A stretch of 64,000 nucleotides of DNA from Cinclus cinclus (lineage: Eukaryota; Chordata; Aves; Passeriformes; Cinclidae): NCBI RefSeq assembly GCF_963662255.1, contig NC_085052.1, forward strand, positions 37,520,654 through 37,584,653, read 5' to 3'. Position numbers and translations under genes: made by a program. The first letter of the stretch is position 1; the number at the start of each line of letters is the position of its first letter. This document shows, piece by piece, positions 10,101-22,640 of this stretch. The notes under the pieces are model-generated. The model was given only the letters and a program-made list of their open reading frames with translations, ran no database searches and was not told where the DNA came from.

Positions 10101-13100
10101 CCATGCCCTTTTAGGCCACTTGATGTCACAATGAATCATTTGATTCTTGGCCTCCATGGTGTCATAATGGTTCCTTTTTTCTATTGGGCCCCATGCTGTC
10201 ACAATTCATCCCTGGCCCTTTTACGCACCCTGGTGTCAAATGGGATCCCGCGATTATTAGCCTCCATTGGGTCACAATGGATCCTTGCTTCTCTTAACCT
10301 CTGTGGTGTCACAATGCATCCCATGCCCTTTTAGGCCACATGATGTCACAATGAATTATTTGATTCTAGGCCTCCATGGTGGCATAATAGATCCTTGCTT
10401 CTATTGTTCCCCGTGCTGTAACAATTCATCCCTGGCCCTTTTAGGCCCATTGGTGTCACAAGGGATCATTAGATTGTTAGCCTCCATTGGGTCACAATGG
10501 ATCCTTGCTTCTCTTAACCCCTGTGGCGTCACAATGCATCCCATGCCCTTTTAGGCCACTTGATGTCACAATGAATCATTTGATTCTTGGCCTCCACGGT
10601 GGCATAATAGATCCTTGCTTCTATTGGTCCCCGTGCTGGAACAATCCATTCCTGGCCCTTTTTATAAGACCTGGTGCCACAAGGGATCATTAGATTGTTA
10701 GCCTCCATTGGGTCACAATGGATCCTTGCTTCTCTTAACCCCTCTGCTGTCACAATGCATCCCATGCCCTTTTAGGCCACTTGATGTCACAATGAATCAT
10801 TTGATTCCTGGCCTCCATGGTGGCGTAATTGTACCAGGCTTTAATTGGGCCCCATGCTGTCACAATTCATCCCTGCCCCTTTTAGGCCCATTGGTGTCAC
10901 AAGGGATCATTAGATTGTTAGCCTGCATTGGGTCACAATGGCTCCTTGCTTCTCTTAACCCCTGTGGTGTCACTATGCATCCCATGCCCTTTTAGGCCAC
11001 ATGATGTCACAATGAATCATTTGATTCTTGGCCTCCATGGTGGCATAATGGATCCTTGCTTCTATTGGTCCCCGTGCTGTCACAATTCATCCCTGGCCCT
11101 TTTAGGCCCATTGGTGTCACAAGGGATCATTAGATTGTTAGCCTCCATTGGGTCACAATGGTTCCTTGCTTCTCTTAACCTCTGTGGCGTCACAATGCAT
11201 CCCATGCCCTTTTAGGCCACTTGATGTCACAATGAATCATTTGATTCTTGGCCTCCATGGTGTCATAATGGTTCCTTTTTTCTATTGGGCCCCATGCTGT
11301 CACAATTCATCCCTGGCCCTTTTACGCCCCCTGGTGTCAAATGGGATCCTGGGATTATTAGCCTCCATTGGGTCACAATGGATCCTTGCTTCTCTTAACC
11401 CCTGTGCTGTCACAATGCATCCCATGCCCTTTTAGGCCACTTGATGTCACAATGAATCATTTGATTCTTGGCCTCCACGGTGGCATAATAGATCCTTGCT
11501 TCTATTGTTCCCCGTGCTGTAACAATCCATCCCTGGCCCTTTTTATACCCCCTGGTGCCACAAGGGATCATTAGATTGTTAGCCTGCATTGGTTCACAAT
11601 GGTTCCTTGCTTCTCTTAACCCCTGTGGTGTCACAATGCATCCCATGCCCTTTTAGGCCACTTGATGTCACAATGAATCATTTGATTCTTGGCCTCCATG
11701 GTGGCATAATTGTACCAGGTTTTAATTGGGCCCCATGCTGTAACAATGCATCCCTGCCCATTTTAGGCCCATTGCTGTCACAAGGGATCATTAGATTGTT
11801 AGCCTGCATTGGGTCACAATGGATCCTTGCTTCTCTTAACCTCTGTGGTGTCACAATGCATCCCATGCCCTTTTAGGCCACTTGATGTCACAATGAATCA
11901 TTTGATTCTTGGCCTCCATGGTGTCATAATGGTTCCTTGTTTCTATTGGGCCCCATGCTGTCACAATTCATCCCTGGCCCTTTTACGCCCCCTGGTGTCA
12001 AATGGGATCCTGGGATTATTAGCCTCCATTGGGTCACAATGGATCCTTGCTTCTCTTAACCCCTGTGCTGTCACAATGCATCCCATGCCCTTTTAGGCCA
12101 CTTGATGTCACAATGTATCATTTGATTCTTGGCCTCCACGGTGGCATAATAGATCCTTGCTTCTATTGGTCCCCGTGCTGTAACAATCCATCCCTGGCCC
12201 TTTTTATACCCCCTGGTGCCACAAGGGATCATTACATTGTTAGCCTGCATTGGGGCACAATGGTTCCTTGCTTCTCTTAACCTCTGTGCTGTCACAATGC
12301 ATTCCAAGCCCTTTTAGGCCACTTGGTCTTACAATGAACCATTTGATTCTTGGCCTTCCTGGTGTCATAATGGTTCCTTGCCTCTAGAGGTCCCCATGCT
12401 GTCAGAGTTCATCCGTGGTCCTTTTTCGCCCCCTGGTGTCAAAAGGGATTCTTAGATTGTTAGCCTGCATTGGGTCACAATGGTTCCTTGCTTCTCTTAC
12501 CCCCTGTGGTGTCACAATGCATCCCATGCCCTTTTAGGCCACTTGATGTCACAATGAATCATTTGATTCTTGGCCTCCACGGTGGCATAATGGTTCCTTT
12601 TTTCTATTGGGCCCCATGCTGTCACAATTCATCCCTGGCCCTTTTACGCCCCCTGGTGTCAAATGGGATCCCGGGATTATTAGCCTCCATTGGGTCACAA
12701 TGGATCCTTGCTTCTCTTAACCTCTGTGGTGTCAGAATGCATTCCATGCCCTTTTAGGCCACATGATGTCACAATGAATTATTTGATTCTAGGCCTCCAT
12801 GGTGGCATAATAGCTCCTTGCTTCTATTGTTGCCCGTTCTGTAACAATTCATCCCTGGCCCTTTTAGGCCCATTGGTGTCACAAGGGATCATTAGATTGT
12901 TAGCCTGCATTGGGTCACAATGGTTCCTTGCTTCTCTTAACGTCTGTGGTGTCACAATGCATCCCATGCCCTTTTAGGCCACTTGATGTCACAATGAACC
13001 ATTTGATTCTTGGCCTCCACGGTGGCATAATAGATCCTTGCTTCTATTGGTCCCCGTGCTGGAACAATCCATCCCAGGCACTTTTTATAGACCCTGGTGC

Positions 13101-14040
13101 CACAAGGGATCATTAGATTGTTAGCCTGCATTGGGTCACAATGGATCCTTGCTTCTCTTAACCTCTGTGGTGTCACAATGCTTCCCATGCCCTTTTAGGC
13201 CACATGATGTCACAATGAATTATTTGATTCTAGGCCTCCATGGTGGCATAATAGATCCTTGCTTCTATTGGTTCCCGTGCTTTCACAATTCATCCCTGCC
13301 CCTTTTAGGCCCATTGGTGTCACAAGGGATCATTAGATTGTTAGCCTGCATTGGGTCACAATGGTTCCTTGCTTCTCTTAACGTCTGTGGTGTCACAATG
13401 CATCCCATGCCCTTTTAGGCCACTTGATGTCACAATGTATCATTTGATTCTTGGCCTCCACGGTGGCATAATAGATCCCTGCTTCTATTGGTCCCCGTGC
13501 TGTAACAATCCATCCCTGGCCCTTTTTATACCCCCTGGTGCCACAAGGGATCATTAGATTGTTAGCCTGCATTGGGGCACAATGGTTCCTTGCTTCTCTT
13601 AACCTCTGTGCTGTCACAATGCATTCCAAGCCCTTCTAGGCCACTTGGTCTTACAATGAACCATTTGATTCTTGGCCTTCATGGTGTCATAATGGTTCCT
13701 TGCCTCTAGAGGTCCCCATGCTGTCAGAGTTCATCCGTGGTCCTTTTTCGCCCCCTGGTGTCAAAAGGGATTCTTAGATTGTTAGCCTGCATTGGGTCAC
13801 AATGGTTCCTTGCTTCTCTTAACCCCTGTGGTGTCACAATGCATCCCATGCCCTTTTAGGCCACTTGATGTCACAATGAATCATTTGATTCTTGGCCTCC
13901 ATGGTGTCATAATGGTTCCTTTTTTCTATTGGGCCCCATGCTGTCACAATTCATCCCTGGCCCTTTTACGCCCCCTGGTGTCAAATGGGATCCCGGGATT
14001 ATTAGCCTCCATTGGGTCACAATGGATCCTTGCTTCTCTT
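10101..14040. repeat. Array segment 4: second copy of the 3.9-kb block (partner at 1.73-5.67 kb)
   Basis: This copy follows segment 2 unit by unit at offset 8371. It is not a simple copy. At about 12.7-13.1 kb it carries GGCATAATAGCTCC and TTTTTATAGACCC, which are present at 7.08 and 7.35 kb but not at the equivalent 4.4-4.7 kb positions of segment 2. In that stretch it is closer to segment 3 (offset 5727). That points to conversion or to a different order of duplications. Confidence 0.85.
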
Positions 14041-17000
14041 AACCTCTGTGGTGTCAGAATGCATCCCATGCCCTTTTAGGCCACATGATGTCACAATGAA
14101 TTATTTGATTCTAGGCCTCCATGGTGGCAAAATAGATCCTTGCTTCTATTGTTCCCCGTGCTGTAACAATTCATCCCTGGCCCTTTTAGGCCCATTGGTG
14201 TCACAAGGGATCATTAGATTGTTAGCCTCCATTGGGTCACAATGGTTCCTTGCTTCTCTTAACCCCTGTGGTGTCACAATGCATCCCATGCCCTTTTAGG
14301 CCACTTGATGTCACAATGGATCATTTGATTCTTGGCTTCCACGGTGGCATAATAGATCCTTGCTTCTATTGGTCCCCGTGCTGGAACAATCCATCACTGG
14401 CCCTTTTTATACCCCCTGGTGCCACAAGGGATCATTAGATTGTTAGCCTGCATTGGGTCACAATGGATCCTTGCTTCTCTTAACCCCTTTGGTGTCACAA
14501 TGCATCCCATGCCATTTTAGGCCACTTGATGTCACAATGAATCATTTGATTCTTGGCCTCCATGGTGGCGTAATTGTACCAGGCTTTAATTGGGCCCCAT
14601 GCTGTCACAATTCATCCCTGCCACTTTTAGGCCCATTGGTGTCACAAGGGATCATTAGATTGTTAGCCTGCAATGGGTCACAATGGTTCCTTGCTTCTCT
14701 TAACGTCTGTGGTGTCACAATGCATCCCATGCCCTTTTAGGCCACTTGATGTCACAATGTATCATTTGATTCTTGGCCTCCACGGTGGCATAATAGATCC
14801 CTGCTACTATTGGTCCCCGTGCTGTAACAATCCATCCCTGGCCCTTTTTATACCCCCTGGTGCCACAAGGGATCATTAGATTGTTAGCCTGCATTGGGGC
14901 ACAATGGTTCCTTGCTTCTCTTAACCTCTGTGCTGTCACAATGCATCCCATGCCCTTTTAGGCCACTTGATGTCACAATGAACCATTTGATTCTTGGCCT
15001 TCATGGTGGCATAATGGTTCCTTGCTTCCATAGGTCCTCATGCTGTCAGAGTTCATCCGTGGTCCTTTTGCGCCCCCTGGTGTCAAAAGGGATTCTTAGA
15101 TTGTTAGCCTGCATTGGGTCACAATGGTTCCTTGCTTCTCTTAACCTCTGTGGTGTCACAATGCATCCCATGCCCTTTTAGGCCACTTGATGTCACAATG
15201 AATCCTTTGAGTCTTGGCCTCCATGGTGTCATAATGGTTCCTTGTTTCTATTGGGCCCCATGCTGTCACAATTCATCCCTGGCCCTTTTACGCCCCCTGG
15301 TGTCAAATGGGATCCTGGGATTATTAGCCTCCATTGGGTCACAATGGATCCTTGCTTCTCTTAACCTCTGTGCTGTCACAATGCATCCCATGCCCTTTTA
15401 GGCCACTTGATGTCACAATGAATCATTTGATTCTTGGCCTCCATGGTGGCATAATTGTACCAGGTTTTAATTGGGCCCCATGCTGTCACAATTCATCCCT
15501 GCCACTTTTAGGCCCATTGGTGTCAAAAGGGATCATTAGATTGTTAGCCTCCATTGGGTCACAATGGTTCCTTGCTTCTCTTAACCCCTGTGCTGTCACA
15601 ATGCATCCCATGCCCTTTTAGGCCACTTGATGTCACAATGAATTATTTGATTCTTGGCCTCCATGGTGGCATAATAGATCCTTGCTTCTATTGGTCCCCG
15701 TGCTGTAACAATCCATCCCTGGCCCATTTTATATCCCCTGGTGCCACAAGGGATCATTAGATTGTTAGCCTGCATTGGGTCACAATGGATCCTTGCTTCT
15801 CTTAACCCCTTTGCTGTCACAATGCATCCCATGCCCTTTTAGGCCACTTGATGTCACAATGAATCATTTGATTCTTGGCCTCCATGGTGGCGTAATTGTA
15901 CCAGGTTTTACTTGGGCCCCATGCTTTCACAATAAATCCCTGCCACTTTTAGGCCCATTGGTGTCAAAAGGGATCATTAGATTGTTAGCCTGCATTGGGT
16001 CACAATAGATCCTTGCTTCTCTTAACCTCTGTGGTGTCACAATGCATCCCATGACCTTTTAGGCCACATGATGTCACAATGAATTATTTGATTCTAGGCC
16101 TCCATGGTGGCTTAATAGATCCTTGCTTCTATTGGTCCCCGTGCTGTAACAATTCATCCCTGCCCCTTTTAGGCCGATTGGTGTCACAAGGGATCATTAG
16201 ATTGTTAGCCTGCATTGGGTCACAATGGTTCCTTGCTTCTCTTAACCTCTGTGGTGTCACAATACATCCCATGCCCTTTTAGGCCACTTGATGTCACAAT
16301 GAATCATTTGAGTCTTGGCCTCCATGGTGTCATAATGGTTCCTTGTTTCTATTGGGCCCCATGCTGTCACAATTCATCCCTGGCCCTTTTACGCCCCCTG
16401 GTGTCAAATGGGATCCTGGGATTATTAGCCTCCATTGGGTCACAATGGATCCTTGCTTCTCTTAACCCCTGTGGTGTCACAATGCATCCCATGCCCTTTT
16501 AGGCCACTTGATGTCACAATGAATCATTTGATTCTTGGCCTCCACGGTCGCATAATAGATCCTTGCTTCTATTGGCCCCCGTGCTGTAACAATCCATCCC
16601 AGGCCCTTTTTATACCCCCTGGTGCCACAAGGGATCATTAGATTGTTAGCCTGCAGTAGGTCACTATGGTTCCTTGCTTCTCTTAACCTCTGTGGTGTCA
16701 CAATGCATTCCAAGCCCTTTTAGGCCACTTGGTCTTACAATGAACCATTTGATTCTTGGCCTTCATGGTGTCATAATGGTTCCTTGCTTCTATAGGTCCC
16801 AATGCTGTCAGAGTTCATCCGTGGTCCTTTTGCACCCCCTGGTGCCACAAGGGATCATTAGATTATTAGCCTGAATTGGGTCACAATGGTTCCTTGTTTC
16901 TCTTAACCCCTGTGGTGTCACAATGCATCCCATGCCCTTTTAGGCCACTTGATGTCCCAATGAATCTTTTGATTCTTGGCCTCCATGGTGGCATAATTGT

Positions 17001-17403
17001 ACCAGGTTTTACTTGGGCCCCATGCTGTAACAATTCATCCCTGCCCCTTTTAGGCCCATTGGTGTCACAAGGGATCATTAGATTGTTAGCCTGCATTGGG
17101 TCACAATGGTTCCTTGCTTCTCTTAACCTCTGTGGTGTCACAATGCATCTCATGCCCTTTTAGGCCACTTGATGTCACAATGAATCATTTGATTCTTGGC
17201 CTCCACGGTGGCATAATAGATCCTTGCTTCTATTGGTCCACGTGCTGTAACAATCCATCCCTGGCCCTTTTTATACCCCCAGGTGCCACAAGGGATCATT
17301 AGATTGTTAGCCTGCATTGGGTCACAATGTTTCCTTGCTTCTCTTAACCCCTGTGGTGTCACAATTCATTCCAAGCCCTTCTAGGCCACTTGGTCTTACA
17401 ATG

Positions 17404-17623
17404 AACCATTTGATTCTTGGCCTTCATGGTGTCATAATGGTTCCTTGCTTCCATAGGTCCCCATGCTGTCAGAGTTCATCCGTGGTCCTTTTGCGCCCCC
17501 TGGTGTCAAAAGGGATTCTTAGATTGTTAGCCTGCATTGGGTCACAATGGTTCCTTGCTTCTCTTAACCCCTGTGGTGTCACAATGCATCCCATGCCCTT
17601 TTAGGCCACTTGATGTCACAATG
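17404..17623 (+). repeat. Reference unit of class a4 (220 bp), carrier of the CTCF-like core
   Basis: Class a4 starts AACCATTTGATTC and has CCTTCATGGTGTC, then TATAGGTCC or CATAGGTCC, GCTGTCAGAGTTCATCCG, TTTTGCGCCCCCTGGTGTC and GGGATTCTTAGATTG. It is commonly preceded by the second-half variant GCATTCCAAGCCC with CTTGGTCTTACAATG. Local subtypes include TTGTCAGGGTTC (32-48 kb), CAGAGTTAATCCG (54-59 kb) and TATACGTCCCC (61-64 kb). In most a4 units of the first 14 kb the core begins TCGCC instead of GCGCC. Confidence 0.85.
17493..17508 (-). promoter_or_regulatory. CTCF-like motif, exemplar of about 35 identical sites
   Basis: The plus strand reads GCGCCCCCTGGTGTCA. Its complement contains CACCAGGGGGCGC, identical over 13 bases to the core of the vertebrate CTCF consensus TGGCCACCAGGGGGCGCTA, and 16 of the 19 consensus positions match. 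By eye, exact copies start at 9563, 15070, 17493, 19695, 21677, 24100, 26302, 28067, 29168, 31370, 32031, 32692, 34453, 35114, 35775, 38418, 40620, 41281, 43042, 43703, 44364, 45025, 47668, 48768, 51631, 54719, 55380, 56921, 57582, 59123, 59784, 61546, 61986, 62867 and 63748. All have the same orientation. The motif match is seen; binding is inferred and depends on the organism having vertebrate-type CTCF. Confidence 0.5.
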
Positions 17624-18680
17624 AATCATTTGATTCTTGGCCTCCATGGTGTCATAATGGTTCCTTGTTTCTATTGGGCCCCATGCTGTCACAATTCATC
17701 CCTGGCCCTTTTACGCCCCCTGGTGTCAAATGGGATCCTGGGATTATTAGCCTCCATTGGGTCACAATGGATCCTTGCTTCTCTTAACCCCTGTGGTGTC
17801 ACAATGCATCCCATGCCCTTTTAGGCCACTTGATGTCACAATGAATCATTTGATTCTTGGCCTCCACGGTGGCATAATAAATCCTTGCTTCTATTGGTCC
17901 CCGTGCTGTAACAATCCATCCCTGCCCCTTTTAGGCCCATTGGTGTCACAAGGGATCATTAGATTGTTAGCCTGCATTGGGTCACAATGGTTCCTTGCTT
18001 CTCTTAACCTCTGTGGTGTCACAATGCATCCCATGCCCTTTTAGGCCACTTGATGTCACAATGAATCATTTGATTCTTGGCCTCCACGGTGGCATAATAG
18101 ATCCATGTTTCTTTTGGTCCCCGAGCTGTAACAATCCATCCCTGGCCCTTTTTATACCCCCTGGTGTCAAAAGGGATTCTTAGATTGTTAGCCTGCATTG
18201 GGTCACAATGGATCCTTGCTTCTCTTAACCCCTGTGGTGTCACAATGCATCCCATGCCCTTTTAGGCCACTTGATGTCACAATGAATCATTTGATTCTTG
18301 GCCTCCATGGTGGCGTAATTGTACCAGGTTTTAATTGGGCCCCATGCTTTCACAATAAATCCCTGCCACTTTTAGGCCCATTGGTGTCAAAAGGGATCAT
18401 TAGATTGTTAGCCTGCATTGGGTCACAATGGATCCTTGCTTCTCTTAACCTCTGTGGTGTCACAATGCATCCCATGCCCGTTTAGGCCACTTGATGTCAC
18501 AATGAATCATTTGATTCTTGGCCTCCATGGTGGCATAATAGATCCTTGCTTCTATTGGTCCCCATGCTGTAACAATTCATCCCTGGCCCTTTTAGGCCCA
18601 TTGGTGTCACAAGGGATCATTAGATTGTTAGCCTGCATTGGGTCACAATGGTTCCTTGCTTCTCTTAACCTCTGTGGTGT

Positions 18681-20660
18681 CACAATGCATTCCAAGCCCT
18701 TTTAGGCCACTTGATGTCCCAATGAATCTTTTGATTCTTGGCCTCCATGGTGGCATAATTGTACCAGGTTTTACTTGGGCCCCATGCTGTAACAATTCAT
18801 CCCTGCCCCTTTTAGGCCCATTGGTGTCACAAGGGATCATTAGATTGTTAGCCTGCATTGGGTCACAATGGTTCCTTGCTTCTCTTAACCTCTGTGGTGT
18901 CACAATGCATCCCATGCCCTTTTAGGCCACATGATGTCACAATGAATTATTTGATTCTAGGCCTCCATGGTGGCATAATAGATCCTTGCTTCTATTGTTC
19001 CCCGTGCTGTAACAATTCATCCCTGGCCCTTTTAGGCCCATTGGTGTCACAAGGGATCATTAGATTGTTAGCCTCCATTGGGTCACAATGGTTCCTTGCT
19101 TCTCTTAACCCCTGTGGTGTCACAATGCAGCCCATGCCCTTTTAGGCCACTTGATGTCACAATGAATCATTTGATTCTTGGCTTCCACGGTGGCATAATA
19201 GATCCTTGCTTCTATTGGTCCCCGTGCTGGAACAATCCATCACTGGCCCTTTTTATACCCCCTGGTGCCACAAGGGATCATTAGATTGTTAGCCTGCATT
19301 GGGTCACAATGGATCCTTGCTTCTCTTAACCCCTTTGGTGTCACAATGCATCCCATGCCCTTTTAGGCCACTTGATGTCACAATGAATCATTTGATTCTT
19401 GGCCTCCATGGTGGCGTAATTGTACCAGGCTTTAACTGGGCCCCATGCTGTCACAATTCATCCCTGCCACTTTTAGGCCCATTGGTGTCAAAAGGGATCA
19501 TTAGATTGTTAGCCTGCAATGGGTCACAATGGATCCTTGCTTCTCTTAACCCCTGTGCTGTCACAATGCATCCCATGCCCTTTTAGGCCACTTGATGTCA
19601 CAATGAACCATTTGATTCTTGGCCTTCATGGTGGCATAATGGTTCCTTGCTTCCATAGGTCCTCATGCTGTCAGAGTTCATCCGTGGTCCTTTTGCGCCC
19701 CCTGGTGTCAAAAGGGATTCTTAGATTGTTAGCCTGCATTGGGTCACAATGGTTCCTTGCTTCTCTTAACCTCTGTGGTGTCACAATGCATCCCATGCCC
19801 TTTTAGGCCACTTGATGTCACAATGAATCCTTTGAGTCTTGGCCTCCATGGTGTCATAATGGTTCCTTGTTTCTATTGGGCCCCATGCTGTCACAATTCA
19901 TCCCTGGCCCTTTTACGCCCCCTGGTGTCAAATGGGATCCTGGGATTATTAGCCTCCATTGGGTCACAATGGATCCTTGCTTCTCTTAACCTCTGTGCTG
20001 TCACAATGCATCCCATGCCCTTTTAGGCCACTTGATGTCACAATGAATCATTTGATTCTTGGCCTCCATGGTGGCATAATTGTACCAGGTTTTAATTGGG
20101 CCCCATGCTGTCACAATTCATCCCTGCCACTTTTAGGCCCATTGGTGTCAAAAGGGATCATTAGATTGTTAGCCTCCATTGGGTCACAATGGTTCCTTGC
20201 TTCTCTTAACCCCTGTGCTGTCACAATGCATCCCATGCCCTTTTAGGCCACTTGATGTCACAATGAATTATTTGATTCTTGGCCTCCATGGTGGCATAAT
20301 AGATCCTTGCTTCTATTGGTCCCCGTGCTGTAACAATCCATCCCTGGCCCATTTTATATCCCCTGGTGCCACAAGGGATCATTAGATTGTTAGCCTGCAT
20401 TGGGTCACAATGGATCCTTGCTTCTCTTAACCCCTTTGCTGTCACAATGCATCCCATGCCCTTTTAGGCCACTTGATGTCACAATGAATCATTTGATTCT
20501 TGGCCTCCATGGTGGCGTAATTGTACCAGGTTTTACTTGGGCCCCATGCTTTCACAATAAATCCCTGCCACTTTTAGGCCCATTGGTGTCAAAAGGGATC
20601 ATTAGATTGTTAGCCTGCATTGGGTCACAATAGATCCTTGCTTCTCTTAACCTCTGTGGT
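18681..20660. repeat. 9-unit higher-order repeat, copy 1 (1982 bp)
   Basis: Nine units recur directly downstream with a spacing of 1982 bp. Shared rare markers are TTGATGTCCCAATG near 18713 and 20695, ATGCAGCCCATG near 19127 and 21109, and TTTAACTGGGCC near 19431 and 21413. The start is approximate, because the match fades within the second half-unit near 18.65-18.68 kb. Confidence 0.85.
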
Positions 20661-22640
20661 GTCACAATGCATTCCAAGCCCTTTTAGGCCACTTGATGTC
20701 CCAATGAATCTTTTGATTCTTGGCCTCCATGGTGGCATAATTGTACCAGGTTTTACTTGGGCCCCATGCTGTAACAATTCATCCGTGCCCCTTTTAGGCC
20801 CATTGGTGTCACAAGGGATCATTAGATTGTTAGCCTGCATTGGGTCACAATGGTTCCTTGCTTCTCTTAACCTCTGTGGTGTCACAATGCATCCCATGCC
20901 CTTTTAGGCCACATGATGTCACAATGAATTATTTGATTCTAGGCCTCCATGGTGGCATAATAGATCCTTGCTTCTATTGTTCCCCGTGCTGTAACAATTC
21001 ATCCCTGGCCCTTTTAGGCCCATTGGTGTCACAAGGGATCATTAGATTGTTAGCCTCCATTGGGTCACAATGGTTCCTTGCTTCTCTTAACCCCTGTGGT
21101 GTCACAATGCAGCCCATGCCCTTTTAGGCCACTTGATGTCACAATGAATCATTTGATTCTTGGCTTCCACGGTGGCATAATAGATCCTTGCTTCTATTGG
21201 TCCCCGTGCTGGAACAATCCATCACTGGCCCTTTTTATACCCCCTGGTGCCACAAGGGATCATTAGATTGTTAGCCTGCATTGGGTCACAATGGATCCTT
21301 GCTTCTCTTAACCCCTTTGGTGTCACAATGCATCCCATGCCCTTTTAGGCCACTTGATGTCACAATGAATCATTTGATTCTTGGCCTCCATGGTGGCGTA
21401 ATTGTACCAGGCTTTAACTGGGCCCCATGCTGTCACAATTCATCCCTGCCACTTTTAGGCCCATTGGTGTCAAAAGGGATCATTAGATTGTTAGCCTGCA
21501 ATGGGTCACAATGGATCCTTGCTTCTCTTAACCCCTGTGCTGTCACAATGCATCCCATGCCCTTTTAGGCCACTTGATGTCACAATGAACCATTTGATTC
21601 TTGGCCTTCATGGTGGCATAATGGTTCCTTGCTTCCATAGGTCCTCATGCTGTCAGAGTTCATCCGTGGTCCTTTTGCGCCCCCTGGTGTCAAAAGGGAT
21701 TCTTAGATTGTTAGCCTGCATTGGGTCACAATGGTTCCTTGCTTCTCTTAACCTCTGTGGTGTCACAATGCATCCCATGCCCTTTTAGGCCACTTGATGT
21801 CACAATGAATCATTTGAGTCTTGGCCTCCATGGTGTCATAATGGTTCCTTGTTTCTATTGGGCCCCATGCTGACACAATTCATCCCTGGCCCTTTTACGC
21901 CCCCTGGTGTCAAATGGGATCCTGGGATTATTAGCCTCCATTGGGTCACAATGGATCCTTGCTTCTCTTAACCTCTGTGCTGTCACAATGCATCCCATGC
22001 CCTTTTAGGCCACTTGATGTCACAATGAATCATTTGATTCTTGGCCTCCATGGTGGCATAATTGTACCAGGTTTTAATTGGGCCCCATGCTGTCACAATT
22101 CATCCCTGCCACTTTTAGGCCCATTGGTGTCAAAAGGGATCATTAGATTGTTAGCCTCCATTGGGTCACAATGGTTCCTTGCTTCTCTTAACCCCTGTGC
22201 TGTCACAATGCATCCCATGCCCTTTTAGGCCACTTGATGTCACAATGAATTATTTGATTCTTGGCCTCCATGGTGGCATAATAGATCCTTGCTTCTATTG
22301 GTCCCCGTGCTGTAACAATCCATCCCTGGCCCATTTTATATCCCCTGGTGCCACAAGGGATCATTAGATTGTTAGCCTGCATTGGGTCACAATGGATCCT
22401 TGCTTCTCTTAACCCCTTTGCTGTCACAATGCATCCCATGCCCTTTTAGGCCACTTGATGTCACAATGAATCATTTGATTCTTGGCCTCCATGGTGGCGT
22501 AATTGTACCAGGTTTTACTTGGGCCCCATGCTTTCACAATAAATCCCTGCCACTTTTAGGCCCATTGGTGTCAAAAGGGATCATTAGATTGTTAGCCTGC
22601 ATTGGGTCACAATAGATCCTTGCTTCTCTTAACCTCTGTG
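20661..22640. repeat. 9-unit higher-order repeat, copy 2 (1982 bp)
   Basis: This is the tandem partner of the preceding 9-mer. Differences are few: AATCCTTTGAG in copy 1 (about 19827) is AATCATTTGAG here (about 21808), and GCTGACACAATTC occurs only here (about 21870). The distal part overlaps the 10-mer register that takes over at about 22.45 kb. Confidence 0.85.

Larger units (their letters stand above)
14041..18680. repeat. Array segment 5: transition zone, distal part recurring at 21.5-24.6 kb
   Basis: About 14.45-14.95 kb resembles 7.85-8.35 kb (offset 6608), including the rare CCCTGCTACTATTGG at about 8190 and 14800. From about 14.9 to 18.0 kb the unit order recurs 6607 bp (30 units) downstream. 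Shared markers include CACAATAGATCC at 16002 and 22609, TGGCTTAATAG at 16108 and 22715, and the TGCAGTAGGTCACTATGG unit at 16653 and 23260. From about 18.0 kb it recurs 8809 bp downstream, at 26.8-27.5 kb. Confidence 0.8.

Noticed and set aside
21860..21885. Loss of the open frame in the unit near 21.87 kb as a possible pseudogene
   Set aside because: It is a single T to A change (GCTGACACAATTC) in a non-coding satellite unit.
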